Positions 1-10,772 of a stretch of 64,000 nucleotides of DNA are shown piece after piece. The notes under the pieces are model-generated. The model saw only the letters and a program-made list of their open reading frames with translations. It was not told the DNA's origin and ran no database searches. Positions within the stretch are counted from its first letter, which is position 1. Each line of letters starts with the position of its first letter. Both the position numbers and the translations under genes were made by a program. The stretch is from Cladophialophora immunda (Eukaryota; Ascomycota; Eurotiomycetes; Chaetothyriales; Herpotrichiellaceae), in NCBI RefSeq assembly GCF_000835495.1, contig NW_015622545.1, positions 2,806,777-2,870,776 on the forward strand, read 5' to 3'.

Positions 1-209
1 CGCCTGGGAACACATTAACACCCATGCTGGAAGGTGCATCTACGGAGGCATTCAGGGCACATTTCGCAGCCGGCACGCCATACCAGCGCCTGGCAGATCC
101 TATCGAGATGGCGAATACCATATCCTGGTTGTGTTCGCCGATGGCATCGTACGTCACGGGCATTTTGGTCCCTGTTGATGGTGGTCTGAACCTGAACACG
201 GCGTTATAG
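1..209 (+). CDS. Short-chain dehydrogenase/reductase, C-terminal end (gene starts left of window)
   Basis: Only the last 68 codons are in the window. The frame is open from base 3 to a TAG at 207-209. The first residues visible are PGNTLTP, matching the conserved PG turn that follows the SDR active site. They are followed by a helix of the form RLADPIEMANTISWLCSP and the terminal SYVTGILVPVDGG, the usual C-terminal signature of classical NAD(P)H-dependent SDRs. The Rossmann motif and catalytic Tyr/Lys lie outside the window, so cofactor and substrate cannot be judged. The tail closely resembles that of the SDR at 8252-9166 (shared WLCSP-ASYVTG-VDGG pattern), suggesting paralogues in one local cluster. 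An ATG at 24 is internal, not a start. Confidence 0.85.
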   Translation, partial: PGNTLTPMLEGASTEAFRAHFAAGTPYQRLADPIEMANTISWLCSPMASYVTGILVPVDGGLNLNTAL

Positions 210-1358
210 AGCGGTACGCGTGGCCATAGTCAGTCAATCGGAACGAGACCACTAAAAAATTCCGTCATAGACACCTCAGTGATGATGAGATCATTGTCGA
301 CTCACCTGGTCAAAACACCGAGAATCCATTTGCTTCCATAATATGCCAATTAGTCGGAGACATACACGGCGGCGAGGTGGATTGAGGCATGCTAATTCGA
401 AACGGAGTTTCGCCCGCATTGCGTCCTCTGGTCCTTCGGCAACCTAGGCCGATTTCCCTTCTCGGAGCTGTCTATTTCCTATTTCCGAGCAAATTTTTGA
501 GAGGGTTGCCGGCCGTGGTTTTTGTGGCGTCTTCGGTGTAGCCTCGTCGGTGTAGCCTCGTCGGCGAAGCCTCAGTCCTAGAGCCTTGCCAGGGTCCACC
601 CATCTCAATCGACAAGGCTGGGCCGGAATTAGCGCGGAACCAAGAACCGATTTCTGAGACGTTGATACATCGAGAGAGCTGAAGAGACATTCAAATCCCT
701 GCGGAAACCAGTTTTAGTACCTGAATGAACCAGCAACCGAGGGCCTGCACGACCGCATACGTCTGATTTCTCGGCGAACCTCTAACCGTCTTCCTCCATG
801 GCCCAAGAATTCTGTCTCGGGAGCGAGCATGCTCCAACATCAAAGTGGAACAACTTGCTAATCACAGTCTATGGAGAGATGCTTTCTCGATATGTCAATA
901 GCGCGTGGTACCAATACTACAAAATCATGCTCTATCCAGCGGGAGGGGGGCCTCAATACCAGTGGAGTCGTACAGGTAGATGTTATTTGGGCCCTGCTCG
1001 TGCCAACGCCCTCAAAAACTTGCCAAAATCGATTCATGGGACGAGATCGGCTATAAAACCGTGAACTATTTGGTTGACCAAATGGTGCATATGTGCTGCG
1101 GTCTGGAATGTTTCTTGTATCAGTTCAGCAGCAGGGTACCAGTGTAGCAGAAAGCGCCAAAGATCGAGAAACACGAGATTGTAGCCTGCTATGCTCAGAC
1201 ATGCTTCGAGCATGGCAGCACTATCAAAGGTCTCAAAGGCAAAACGGGATACCCCGACAAAGGAACTTATAATCCGCAGTCCTCATGTTCCAGCAAGCAA
1301 GTGGTATATGACTCGGGGCAGTCGTCCAGAAGGTGCCGTAGGAATTGGCTCGTTCATA
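210..1358. other. Intergenic; a possible decayed coding stretch at 980-1357, otherwise nothing recognised
   Basis: Between the SDR tail (plus) and the 3' end of the MFS gene (minus) there is no intact gene. From the ATG at 980 the plus frame is open for 56 codons to a TAG at 1145-1147. It then reads on for about 95 codons without a stop, into the antisense of the MFS last exon. The translation around 1031-1300 looks protein-like, with segments such as DEIGYKTVNYLVDQMVHMCC and EKHEIVACYAQTCFEHG, but I recognise no family. It may be a gene relic or chance. Confidence 0.3.
534..575. repeat. Short tandem repeat, 14-bp unit, about 3 copies
   Basis: The unit CGGTGTAGCCTCGT occurs at 534-547 and 548-561. 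A third diverged copy, beginning CGGCGAAGCCTC, follows at 562-575. It lies in non-coding DNA between the SDR tail and the MFS transporter. Confidence 0.7.
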
Positions 1359-3309
1359 TCACCCTTCCCGCGAATTTTCGATCTCGACGACTTCAGGGTT
1401 CTTTCCGGTTATCGCAAGATCACTTCTTTTGAGCTCCTCATCGAAAAACCTCTTCTGTTCGACAGACATATGCGTGAGGTCAATCTCGACCTTCTCACCG
1501 AACAGCTCTGCAATCTCTTCCAGGGTGACGCCTTTCGTCTCGGGAAAGTATTTCCAGATGATAGGGATGCCGCATGCCGGGATAATGATGAATACGAGAT
1601 AGAATTTCCAGCCAATTGTGCTGAACGCGACCGGTGCCACCTGAGAGAACACTATACCTTGGCGTTAGCAAACCGTGCAAGATATAATAAGGGAATTTTA
1701 AGAACGTACGCAGCGCTGGTACAAAATAACCAATGATACACAAACACATGCCGAAGGCGCGCATATAAGTCGGGAAGATCTCTGCACAGTAGACGTAACC
1801 GGTAACGTCGCAGCAGAACCCATAAAAAGTGGCATACAGGAAGACAGAGAGGACGCCGAAGCCTTGTCCAACTCGATTTGTGCCATCTGCGAACTCTGCC
1901 ACCATCGCTGTGAAGAAGGCTACTGAGCAGACTGCACCAGTCTGGACCCCGTTAGCGATCGACCAGAGGCGGGAAGGCAGATCTCACCAATCCGAGGAGC
2001 AGAAGTGTCTTGCGGCCGAATCTGTCCACGATTCGCGCATTTGTGTAGTTACCAATAGTGGCCCAGGTGTTCCAGACACCTAGGAGACAGATTGTGACCC
2101 ATCCACTTAGGCCGATGTTCTCAAATAAGATGACCTGAAATAGGGTGAGAATCCCGTTCGCCACAGGAGGTGGTTCAAACATACCATGTACGTAATAATG
2201 GTTAGAACACCAGAACACTGAAGTAAGACCCTAGTCATTGCGTCAGCGAAGATGGGAGCCGAATTTTCCGCTGGGAGACCGCACTGAGTCAAGGTTCCAA
2301 TGGCAAGGCGCCTGCGAATGGACGGCTGCCTCAAAGCCTTGGCTATAGAAACGCCATTCAGAGCCTCGGCCTCGAGTTGTCTGCGAATTTGCAAATGCTC
2401 TTCTCTAGCAAGAAGATTGTCGCTGTCCCCAGGCACCTTGTGTAGCCGCTCCAGGATCCGAAGCGCCTGTTCATGGCAGTCTCGAGATACTAGCCACCGA
2501 GGTGATTCAGGAAGCCACATTACCGTAGGAGCCAAGATCAAAGGTGGAAGGCCTGTATAGAGTCAGCTGTAAGCTCGGTTGAATGAATGTTGCATATACC
2601 GCTTAGAGATAGAGGTAATCGCCATTGTAAGCCTTGATTCTGAGCGAAGGAGCAGCCAAGGCCTATCCAAATTGCGGAGGCCTTGAACGTAATGTCAGAG
2701 AGATTGGCTAATTGGAGGAAGATCGATTGGACTTACAGCACCCACTCCAAGCATGACACCATGCTGTCCAACCATGTGACCACGGCGGGATGCCGGACTA
2801 ACCTCGCTTTGGTATATCGGTACAACCACCTGAAAGCCACCAGCGCTTGATAGCTTTGAGCCAGATATCAACTTCTTCTAGTCAAAGGAACTTACCATAT
2901 CCCAGAGAATGAACGACCCAGTAGCAACATCACCACGTGTTGAGCTGCCCCGAGCAGAATGCCGCCCAGAATGCCTGCGATGCAGGTTGCAAACAACGCT
3001 CGACGGCGACCAAACCTTTCAGATGCCCATGCCCCGAGAATAGCTCCGAATATGGCACCACCACAATAGCACGCTGGGATTGCTAGGAGATTCGATTTAA
3101 GCAGGAGTCCACGAGGTTCGAGAAACTGCACACTTACCGCCAATCACTCCGGAGGTCTGAGTTACGTCGAGGTGGAAATACTCATAGAACGACGGCATCC
3201 CCAGTACGGGGCCAGTAACGTTGACGGTGAACCCGAAGGTGACTGACCCAAGAGCCACCACCACAACGATTAAGAAATTGTACGTGCTAATCTGCTGCTG
3301 CTTCGCCAT
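1359..3309 (-). CDS. MFS sugar-porter family transporter (8 exons, 529 aa)
   Basis: This is a plasma-membrane hexose or sugar transporter of the major facilitator superfamily, sugar-porter type. Exons on the minus strand: 3309-3138, 3082-2896, 2845-2737, 2681-2600, 2552-2185, 2134-1988, 1941-1710, 1651-1359. The total of 1590 nt stays in frame throughout. Signature motifs in order are SERFGRR (loop 2-3), VVPIYQSE (TM4), LPESPRW (central loop), QCSG (TM7), DRFGRK (loop 8-9) and PETKGVTLEE (after TM12). Intron 2 uses the acceptor at 2846; a nearer-looking CAG downstream would break the PIYQSE frame. The start is the ATG at 3309 in an ACAATGG context; the 24 bases upstream read on but begin with TTG. 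It faces the NmrA-like gene at 3978, and its 3' end converges on the partial SDR. The substrate is not determined. All motifs are intact. Confidence 0.9.
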
Positions 3310-3977
3310 TGTGAAGTAGGCACCGACCGGCAATTTGAAGATATGGGTTGATCAATCTTGGGAGATGAGAAGTCCCTTTTGTCCTTCGCGATATACATTT
3401 TTGCGTTTGCGGCCATTGGCCCTCCCCCTATTCATGTGACCTGACCGGTAATTGAAATGATGATTGATAGACTTCAATCAAGCAACGGCGAAAGTGTCCT
3501 CTCGCTCAACCGGGGTTTTCAAATGTCCGTCATTACGTTGCCAGCAAAGCAGGTAACCTCCAGTATCCACCTCCATTTGGACGAATCGGTGAGTCGGTGC
3601 CGAAAAGGGGTATCACCGTCTACCCGGGACGGGTTCTTAGGATGGGGCTGGGTCCTTGACGCTACATTGCCCGGCGAGCTCAACAGTGAAGGACCGGCAC
3701 CAGATGATGGGAAACGGGTCTGGAACATTTACCCAGAACATTTTTCTCTGCTGACGACCCCCGTTGCAAATGTTAGGTGCCGAGGGTTGAGCCTATTTCA
3801 GAAACAAGGAAAGCGAGAGTCAGTCTCAACTATCTGGGATCTGGGGAAAGATTACGTGGTGCTCTGATCGATTTACGTGGATTTTTGTCAGATTCGACCG
3901 GTTAGACTTTCTGTTCCATCTCGAGAGACATCGTATATGTAAGACGGTGTACACTGTAGACCCCCTCCTCTCGGAAT
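3310..3977. other. Intergenic, 668 bp; promoter side of the MFS gene and 3' flank of the NmrA-like gene
   Basis: A 136-codon plus-strand open frame at 3457-3867 has no recognisable domain and no introns joining it to anything, and I do not regard it as a gene. Nothing else is recognised. Confidence 0.4.
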
Positions 3978-5148
3978 TCACTGCTTACTTGCCGCGATGG
4001 CAGCCTCGAATTCCAACTTCACACTTTCCATCATATCACTCTTCGAGTGCACCGGATTCCATCCATATTCTCGGGCGCAGTCTGCTTTGGTCAAAGCACT
4101 AAAACACTGCGGTCAGCCTTCACCCCCACCCTCACCCTCACCAGAAAAGGATTATAAAGAGACTTACGTCGACCCAAGTCCCAGTTCGCAAAACGTCGGG
4201 AATGGGAACAGTACTTCAGCCGCCTTTTCAGGGTCGAGGTGAGTTATTTCGTTCGTCTGCAGCAGCCCGAGCTGAGTCCCGGTCTCGGCGATGGTTTGCG
4301 CGAGCTCAAGCCAGTTGAACGTGCCATTCTCGGAAAATATAACGCCCATCTCCCCCGTCGCAATGTCTTGGCCAGAGAGGATCCTCGACAGGAGGAGCGA
4401 ATAAAGTGAGCAGAGATCGTGAATGGAGACACAATTCCAGACACTCGATCCGTCCCCGACAACCACAGCGTGCCCTAATTTGATTGCGGCGCGCACCAAT
4501 AACGGCGTCTGAACCGTGGACTGGTTGAATTGCCCGGTGCCTCTGCCAAAGATGGTAGGTGACATGATACTGCTGGTTTTCACACCTTCTCGCAGACCGG
4601 CATCCAGGACGGCCAAATCGGAGGTACGTTGGCCGAAAGCATCCACGGACTCTCGAAATCTCTGGTAGGCAAGGATATCTTCCTTGTCCGAGTATGTTCT
4701 GGTTTCGGTGAAAGCCTTGCTAATCGGCTGATTGGCAATGTTTGAAGTTCCAGATTGGTGGATATAGTAGACCTCTTTCCCCGACAGCTTCTTCCTGTCC
4801 CCTTGGCCTGCAATCAGGGCTTCACAATAGGATGGCTGAAACGTGAAAGCAGGGTCAATAATCACGTCGAAGTTTGCTCCGATCTTTTGCAAGTGGTTGG
4901 TTGCATCTCTTTCTTCGAAGACAACAGTGTCGACGCCCTTGTCTGCGAGCAGTCTTGCTTTCTCCTCGTTGCGAAGCAGAGCACTTATCTTCACCGGTTT
5001 GATCTGCGTGCCGTTGGATCCAAGAAGATAAGTCAAAACTGAGCCGCCACTGGTTGTCTCATATGTCAGACTCTGTACTGCCGGCGACAATGCTCTGAAC
5101 GTACATGTATCCTGTAACTCCAGTCACCAGGACTGTGGTGGCCGCCAT
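3978..5148 (-). CDS. NmrA/epimerase-like NAD(P)-binding protein (3 exons, 348 aa)
   Basis: This is an extended-SDR/NmrA-type Rossmann protein. The exons are 5148-5105, 5049-4168 and 4098-3978. Splicing intron 1 restores the glycine motif GVTGYIGG at residues 10-17; without it the N-terminus has no nucleotide-binding loop. Splicing intron 2 at the second AG adds the C-terminal ALTKADCAREYGWNP segment, which resembles the end of fungal NAD-dependent epimerase-like proteins. The middle contains an HQSGTSN segment and a GVKTSSIMSPTIFGRGTG loop typical of these atypical reductases. No YxxxK is obvious at the classical position, so it may be a redox sensor or an isomerase-like protein rather than a classical dehydrogenase. 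It is transcribed divergently from the NmrA-like gene at 5651, across 502 bp. Confidence 0.85.
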
Positions 5149-5650
5149 CTGAACTGGGTGTCGGTAGTATAGAAATAATAGATTGTTGCAGTAGACCTAC
5201 GAGGAGGGCCGGTTGGTTTCAAGACAGTCAAGGCACAGTCTGTCCTATTTATCATCATACAGAATAGCAATCACATGCTGGCATTCAACGACGGCGTGAC
5301 AAAATTTACGCTGCAAGGATCTGATTACATATCCCCTGGGTTGAATGTAGGTCTTCCTTGGGTAAGAAAAAGGAAGGCCGTGTCGGAACAAGGGCGTGAC
5401 TGAGTAAACGAAGTGTTTCAGATGGCGTTAGACTGAACAAAACAATGTCATGACGCCGGCGTACCTCCTTGGTCCGCCGGCACCGGACGCTCGAAATCGG
5501 CCTTCTGGGCCACTGGAATTAATAATATCGCGGTGGAGCAGTCCTCAATGTATTCCGCATGTTGTCCAAGAATATAGCCTAGCAAAGAGGGACTGGTAGA
5601 AGCCCTCGACAAAGTTCAGAAGTGCATCGCACACCGAGGGGCAACAAGCC
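5149..5650. promoter_or_regulatory. Shared divergent promoter region of two NmrA-like genes
   Basis: These 502 bp lie between two start codons pointing outward (5148 minus, 5651 plus). The region must contain both promoters, so the two genes may be co-regulated. I see no convincing TATA box or specific operator. Confidence 0.5.
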
Positions 5651-6759
5651 ATGACCTCTGTGAAAGTCATTGTCGTCCCCGGTGCCACCGGAAACCAGGG
5701 CGGCTCCGTCGTCGAGACCTTCCTCAAAGAACCTGGATGGCACGTACGTGGAATCACGCGTAACCCTTCGAGTGTCAAAGCCCAGGCCTTGTCTGCCCGA
5801 CGGGTGGAAATAGTCCAGGCTGACATGGACGAACCGAAGACTCTCGAGCTTGCCTTCAAAAGTGCCACAGCAATATTCGCCGTCAGCGACTTTTGGGGTT
5901 TGTATGGCGATCCTGCGAACAAGGATAAGCCAAAACCAGGAACTCCTCTCAATGTTTGGGCCGCGGGGCATGAAGAGCAGCAGCTGAAGAATGTCATTGA
6001 TACAGCTGCCAAAGTGCCGACATTGGAGCGCTTCATTGTATCCTCCCTGTCGAACGCGACAAAATGTTCCAAGGGGAAATACTCTCACGTCTACCATTTT
6101 GATTCAAAGGCCCGGGCCGTCGATTACGGGCGAGGAAAGTACCCGGATTTGTGGAAGAGAACCAGCATCTTCCAAGCTGGGTTTTTCCTCAGCAACTACG
6201 TCAGAAATCCCTTCACTCAACCTCAAAGGGTATGAATCCTTCGTGAACACGACGCCACATTGTGTGCTAAAGCTCTGCAGAATCCAGAAGGCGTGGTCCA
6301 ATTCATCGGTCAACTAGACCCAGATGTCAAGATGCCCATGATCGCCCCAGAGGAGGACACGGGCCCGGTTGTGAAGGCTCTTGTAAAAGAAGCCGCGGGC
6401 AAGAACGTCATTGCATACAGGGAATGGATAAGCGTGCGAGAATTGGCCCAGACCTTCACCGAGATGACTGGCTTGAATTCAGAGGTTATTATGCTCTCAA
6501 AAACTGAGGCAAATCTACTCTTGCCACCGGAGTTGAAATTGGAGCTCGACGACAATTTTGCGTATTTCAACGAGTTCGGATATGAGGGCAGGGACGATCC
6601 CACAGTTATTCACCCATCAGACGTACGTATTGAAGAAAGTTCTCGGTGATACATTCCTATATCTAACTACTCTGCCCGCAGCTGAGCTCGCCCCCAGATT
6701 TGGACAGTGTCGCCAACTACCTCAAAAAGCAAGATTGGTCGAAGGTCCTGACTGCATGA
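5651..6759 (+). CDS. NmrA-like family / isoflavone-reductase-like protein (3 exons, 332 aa)
   Basis: The exons are 5651-6229, 6281-6622 and 6682-6759, joined in phase 0 at both introns (donors GTATGA and GTACGT). Residues 11-18 are GATGNQGG, the hallmark NAD(P)-binding loop of NmrA-like proteins. It is followed by the typical VRGITRNPSS and DMDEPKTLELAF segments, then ERFIVSSLSN and FYLSN-like FQAGFFLSN. NmrA-like proteins either act as nicotinamide-nucleotide redox sensors for transcription factors or as small-molecule reductases. The family lacks the classical YxxxK catalytic pair, and none is evident here. The C-terminal exon is short and ends KKQDWSKVLTA. It converges on the SDR at 6839-7738 with only 79 bp between stop codons. 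Confidence 0.88.
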
Positions 6760-6838
6760 TCGAAGGAAAGCTGCGGCTGATGCTCAGGAAACCAGGTTGT
6801 TTCGAAGACAGACTGCTGAACGTTCCAATCTCTTTTCT

Positions 6839-7738
6839 TCAAACCCCGAAGTCGGTGGACTTTGCGATAGTTTCCATCTCTGCATAGTCACGCCCCAAAC
6901 GCTTCAACTTTTCGCCAAAAATGGCGTAACAGTCTGAGCCTAGCTGGATACGCAAGACTTGGTCTTTCTCATGCCCTGCCCACAGGTTCTGAAATAGGCC
7001 CCGCCCTTCGACAGCGTCAAGGACCCGGTTCCCAAACCGTTTAGGGTCACCCTGTACCATCGTTGGATCTCTGCCAGCCGCGTCAACAATGTCCATCCAC
7101 TCGGTAATCTTCTCCTTATAGTCCTCTGTGACTCCGCCGTCTGCCTTGATGTTGTTTGCGGGAAATCTTGTCCTGAAACCCCCAGGCTCCACGATGAGTG
7201 TCTTGATCCCGAATGGTGAAAGCAGGGTGGCGTATGATTCGGTCAGCGACTCAGTCGCTGCTTTGGCCGCACTGTACATCATGTGTTCGGCTTTGCTGAC
7301 GAAACCCCATATGGATGATATGGTGATAAGAGTGCCAGAACGATTACGGCGCAAGATTGGAAGCAGGGCCTTCCATATCCGGACGGCTCCGAATAGATTG
7401 GTCTGCAGATATTGGGAGATCTGGCCCTCGCTCATGTCTTCGACTGCTCCAAGAAGGGTATGCCCTGCGTTATTCACAACCACCCAATGAAGGCGCTCGT
7501 GTTCAGTGTCGGCGAGTTGAGTGACAATGTCCTGTGCCTCGGGCTGAGAGACATCCAGCTCCAGCCATTGGCCCCCGAGCCGTTTGAATTCGGGATTGTG
7601 CATGTCAGCGTTTTGGATGTTGCGACTTGTCCCAATGACCCGATGTCCTGCACGCAGTGCCGAAAGGGCAATTTCGAGGCCTAGACCCGACGAGGCACCC
7701 GTAATGAACCATATTTTTGGCAATGCAGAGCCGGACAT
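6839..7738 (-). CDS. Classical short-chain dehydrogenase/reductase (single exon, 299 aa)
   Basis: This is an intronless SDR. It has the cofactor loop TGASSGLG at residues 13-20, NNAG at 89-92, Ser at about 141, and catalytic Tyr155 and Lys159 (YSAAK). A long C-terminal extension after VEPGG gives a length and layout like fungal oxidoreductases of the retinol/17-beta-hydroxysteroid-dehydrogenase-like group. The open frame extends upstream to 7963, but that frame begins with GTG and the extension is not SDR-like, so the ATG at 7738 is chosen. A TATAAAAG box sits 65-72 bp upstream of it. The residue after the glycine loop would decide NADH versus NADPH, but I do not claim one. All catalytic residues are present. 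Confidence 0.9.
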   Translation of the reverse strand: MSGSALPKIWFITGASSGLGLEIALSALRAGHRVIGTSRNIQNADMHNPEFKRLGGQWLELDVSQPEAQDIVTQLADTEHERLHWVVVNNAGHTLLGAVEDMSEGQISQYLQTNLFGAVRIWKALLPILRRNRSGTLITISSIWGFVSKAEHMMYSAAKAATESLTESYATLLSPFGIKTLIVEPGGFRTRFPANNIKADGGVTEDYKEKITEWMDIVDAAGRDPTMVQGDPKRFGNRVLDAVEGRGLFQNLWAGHEKDQVLRIQLGSDCYAIFGEKLKRLGRDYAEMETIAKSTDFGV

Positions 7739-8251
7739 GCTGATCTTATGATGTGTTCTGTCCGGATTATTGTCATTGACAGGCGCGTGGACATCGGGTT
7801 CCCTTTTATATTTTCGATGCACACCGAAGTGCCGTCCATTCAAAGAAGACCGAGCTTCTCTCGCACGGCCTACCCTAGGCGTTACGACGAGGATGCGGTG
7901 CTCTTTGCGGCTTGCTTCGCATTGCGGGACCAAAGTGGACACCGGAGCGGACACATCTACCACCTAAATCCGAACACAAGACTATAATTCTCTTCTTTCC
8001 ACGACGCTGATAAGGCAAGGCCGAGGTGGGGCAATTCAATGGGCAGTCAACTGGGTCCTTCGCCGCCCAGGCTCGATTACTGCCGATCTACACAAAATCT
8101 CACTCTCATAAAGCACCTCTTGATTCGCTTCTACTTGTCCCAAATATCTTGATCTCGACTTTGTCACATATATTCCAAAGGTCTAATTATGGAATTCAAA
8201 AGAAAAGAAGTCCCTGGGAGAATGCTTGTACAGTATCTCTATCGAACCGGT
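7739..8251. other. Intergenic, 513 bp; promoter of one SDR and 3' flank of the next
   Basis: It holds the promoter of the minus-strand SDR at 6839-7738 (TATA box listed separately) and the 3' flank of the minus-strand SDR at 8252-9166. No other feature is recognised. Confidence 0.5.
7803..7810 (-). promoter_or_regulatory. TATA box (TATAAAAG) of the SDR at 6839-7738
   Basis: On the minus strand the sequence reads TATAAAAG, 65-72 bases before the ATG at 7738. This is a good match to the fungal TATA consensus and supports that start codon. Confidence 0.55.
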
Positions 8252-9166
8252 CTAGCCTAATATACCTGTTCCAAGATTGAAGCCGCCATCGACGACTATG
8301 TATGCCCCTGTTACATAGGATGCCTCGGGTGAACACAGCCACACGATCGTGTTTGCAACTTCCGCTGCCTCTGCAATCCTTCTCAAGGGTAATTTCTCCG
8401 AAAGGTGATCTCTAAACTCCCGAGTTGTTGCAGCCATTATCGGAGGTGTAATGGTAGTCCCCGGAGCCACACAGTTGAGCCTAATTTTCTGCGGTCCGAA
8501 ATCGAGGGCGTCAGATTTCGTCAGACCCAGCACGCCTGCTTTAGCGGCAGAGTACATTGACATTCCTGGCAAGGCGACAGTTGAGCAGGTGCTACCGACG
8601 TTCACAATGACGCCGCGCTGCTCCGAGCCTTGCAAAGGTTCCTGTTTGGTCATTTGACGGAGAGCGGCTCTTTGAGAAAGAAAGACCTGGAACAGGCTTT
8701 GTAAGCCAAGGGGTAGCTATCGAGGGAGGTGTTTCTTTGCGGACTTACTCCTCGAAGACAAGTTGCGTATGTTTTGTCCCATTCACCGTCATCTTGCTCT
8801 AGGATCGTTCCATACTTTGCGACGTAACCCGCAACGTTGGCCACGTAGTCGACTCTCCCGAACTTGGAAACCGCCGCACCATAGCAGATTTCCACCGAAG
8901 TCTCGTCCGACACGTCGGTGCATACATCTTCAATTGCCACACCTGGATATTTCTCCTTCAGATGCCCAGCGGTCTCTGCCAGTCCAGGGGCCGATATATC
9001 GGCCAACACGAGCCTTTTGCAGCCGCGCGACGCAAATGCCTCTGCTGTTGCCCTTCCGATGCCTGGAACATTGAGTTAGACAGATGCAGGCAATGAAATT
9101 ATGCCCGAACTTACCAGAACCACTTCCTGTTATCAAGGCAACTCCGTGCTCAAAGTAGTTAGCCAT
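8252..9166 (-). CDS. Classical short-chain dehydrogenase/reductase (3 exons, 266 aa)
   Basis: The exons are 9166-9115, 9062-8749 and 8686-8252, totalling 801 nt in frame. The first intron falls exactly inside the cofactor loop, which is restored as TGSGSGIG (residues 13-20). An acidic residue at the end of beta-2 (LADIS) suggests NAD(H) preference by family rules. The usual NNAG appears as NVAG (about 93-96). The catalytic Ser154, Tyr167 and Lys171 (YSAAK) are present, and the C-terminus has the ASYVTG-IVVDGG signature. It is transcribed divergently from a related SDR at 9486, and its tail resembles the partial SDR at the window start. The pair probably arose by duplication and may act on related substrates; the substrate is unknown. 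Confidence 0.9.
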
Positions 9167-9485
9167 TGTGACACACTGTTCGGTCAATACGCTTCCCTGC
9201 GCCAACTAGAAAATCCAACAGTATTTGAGGAAGTAGGTAGTCATGGTCAACTCGGCGATGCATTTTGTCCGGAGGTTTCTTCGCAGCAGAGAGAGGGACT
9301 CATACTCGTCTCGGTGCCGGTACACCGAAGTGTGGAGCAATATCAACAGTCACCCGGATGCGACCGTCTAGATCAGCCTAAGCATAGGCACCTTGATGGA
9401 CCACATCGTCTGAGAAACAAAATAATTTCCTACGACGGACGTTGGAATCTGTCAGGAATTTTTTGCGTGACGAGGAATAAGTTGT
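9167..9485. promoter_or_regulatory. Divergent promoter region between two SDR genes
   Basis: Only 319 bp separate the outward-pointing starts at 9166 (minus) and 9486 (plus), so both promoters lie here. No clear TATA box or palindromic operator was recognised. Confidence 0.5.
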
Positions 9486-10557
9486 ATGATGTCCGAAAGA
9501 GCCGCCATGGATCCGGTCATATCCAGAGGAGTTGCATTGATCACAGGCTCCGGATCAGGTAGGTCTCACTGCTCGGAAGATTTCCCCCCAAAACTACATC
9601 ATGGTTGCGTGTGTGATTCCCCTGTCGATCAAGCTGACCGATATCTACAGGGATCGGCCAGCAGATTGCTCTTTGCTTTGCAAAGAAAGGTTGCTCCCAA
9701 ATTTTCCTCGTTGATCTGTCCGAACCAGGGATGCTGGAGACGAAGAGTTTGATCCGGGAATTCAGCAGGAAGGTGAAAGTTGTGATTCACAAAGCCGACG
9801 TAAGCTCTAGCGGCGACGTCAAGGCTATGGTAGACAAATGTGTCGAAACGTTTGGACGCAGTGGGTAACACGATGGCCCGCTACCGGTGTCTGCCGTCGG
9901 CTAATAAGTGTTTGCAGTTGACTTTGCAGCGAACAATGCCGGGATCACTTCTCCCGTGGGCTTGACTACGGACCTAGATGTTGCCACTTTCGATAAACTG
10001 CACAATGTAAACACGAAGGGTGTACGTTTCAGTTCGTCTCCGCGCTCACCAGCCGCGGATCTCCTGAGATGAGTTATGAAGATGGATACCGCCAGGTCAA
10101 GTTCTAATGTCGATGTGGATAGGTATACAATTGCCACCGACACGAAATCGGTCAAATGCTCAAGCAAGATTCTCTGACTGTAGAGGGTGTCAAGTACGGA
10201 TATCGGGGCTGTATCGTCAACACGGCTTCGATGTGCGGCCTTGCCGTTCAGCCTCTCATGTCCGCGTACAACAGCACAAAACACGGTGTTGTCCTCCTCA
10301 CTCGCTGTGATGCGCGAGACTTTGCCACCTCCGGAATACGGATCAACTGCGTTTGCCCGGGCATAGTGAATACGCCGATTCTGGAGACCGCGGAGTTGTC
10401 CCAGCATTGGATCATGGAACAGAGCCCCATGCGGCGGGTTACAGAAGCGTCAGAAATCGCGGAGGCTGTGGTGTTCTTGTGCGGGAGCGGCGCCACTGCT
10501 ATCACCGGGATCAGCATGCCTGTAGACACAGGCATGCTATTGTATCACATCGTGTGA
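9486..10557 (+). CDS. Short-chain dehydrogenase/reductase (4 exons, 273 aa)
   Basis: The exons are 9486-9558, 9651-9860, 9918-10021 and 10123-10557, totalling 822 nt in frame. The intron positions match the neighbouring SDR: the first again splits the glycine loop (TGSGSGIG), and the second restores FGRIDFAANNAG. Catalytic residues visible are Ser165, Tyr178 and Lys182 (YNSTK). The C-terminal signature is altered: the usual VDGG is VDTG here. Tandem ATGs at 9486 and 9489 and another at 9507 are all in frame; the first is used. The last exon contains a perfect 11-bp inverted repeat. It is divergent from the SDR at 8252-9166. I expect NAD(H)-dependent alcohol or ketone chemistry, substrate unknown. 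Confidence 0.87.
10513..10538. repeat. Perfect inverted repeat, 11-bp arms, 4-nt spacer
   Basis: The left arm AGCATGCCTGT at 10513-10523 and right arm ACAGGCATGCT at 10528-10538 are exact reverse complements around AGAC. It lies in the 3' end of the SDR coding sequence, over the codons for SMPVDTGML. It could form a hairpin in the mRNA. Confidence 0.8.
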
Positions 10558-10772
10558 CCGAAAGGGATGGGGCTGAAATGACCACTTTTGAGCTCGAACA
10601 AAAGTGCATATCCAAGAAAGCGGAGGTAAGAGGGATAAATCGAGTCTCTGGGCGAGCAGGTGCTATCGAAGGCGAGCGACGAAGAGGGAGAGAGTTTGAG
10701 AAGACCGATATTCATCAGAAATGCTGTCGAAATCCTCCATGGCCTTCTTCATCTCTGCATCATAATGTTCAT

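Noticed and set aside
1191..1736. 181-codon plus-strand open frame
   Set aside because: It lies antisense to the last exons of the MFS transporter, whose motifs (PETKG) fix the coding strand.
3457..3867. 136-codon plus-strand open frame
   Set aside because: No domain, no splice partner and mixed composition; it lies in a promoter/3' flank region.
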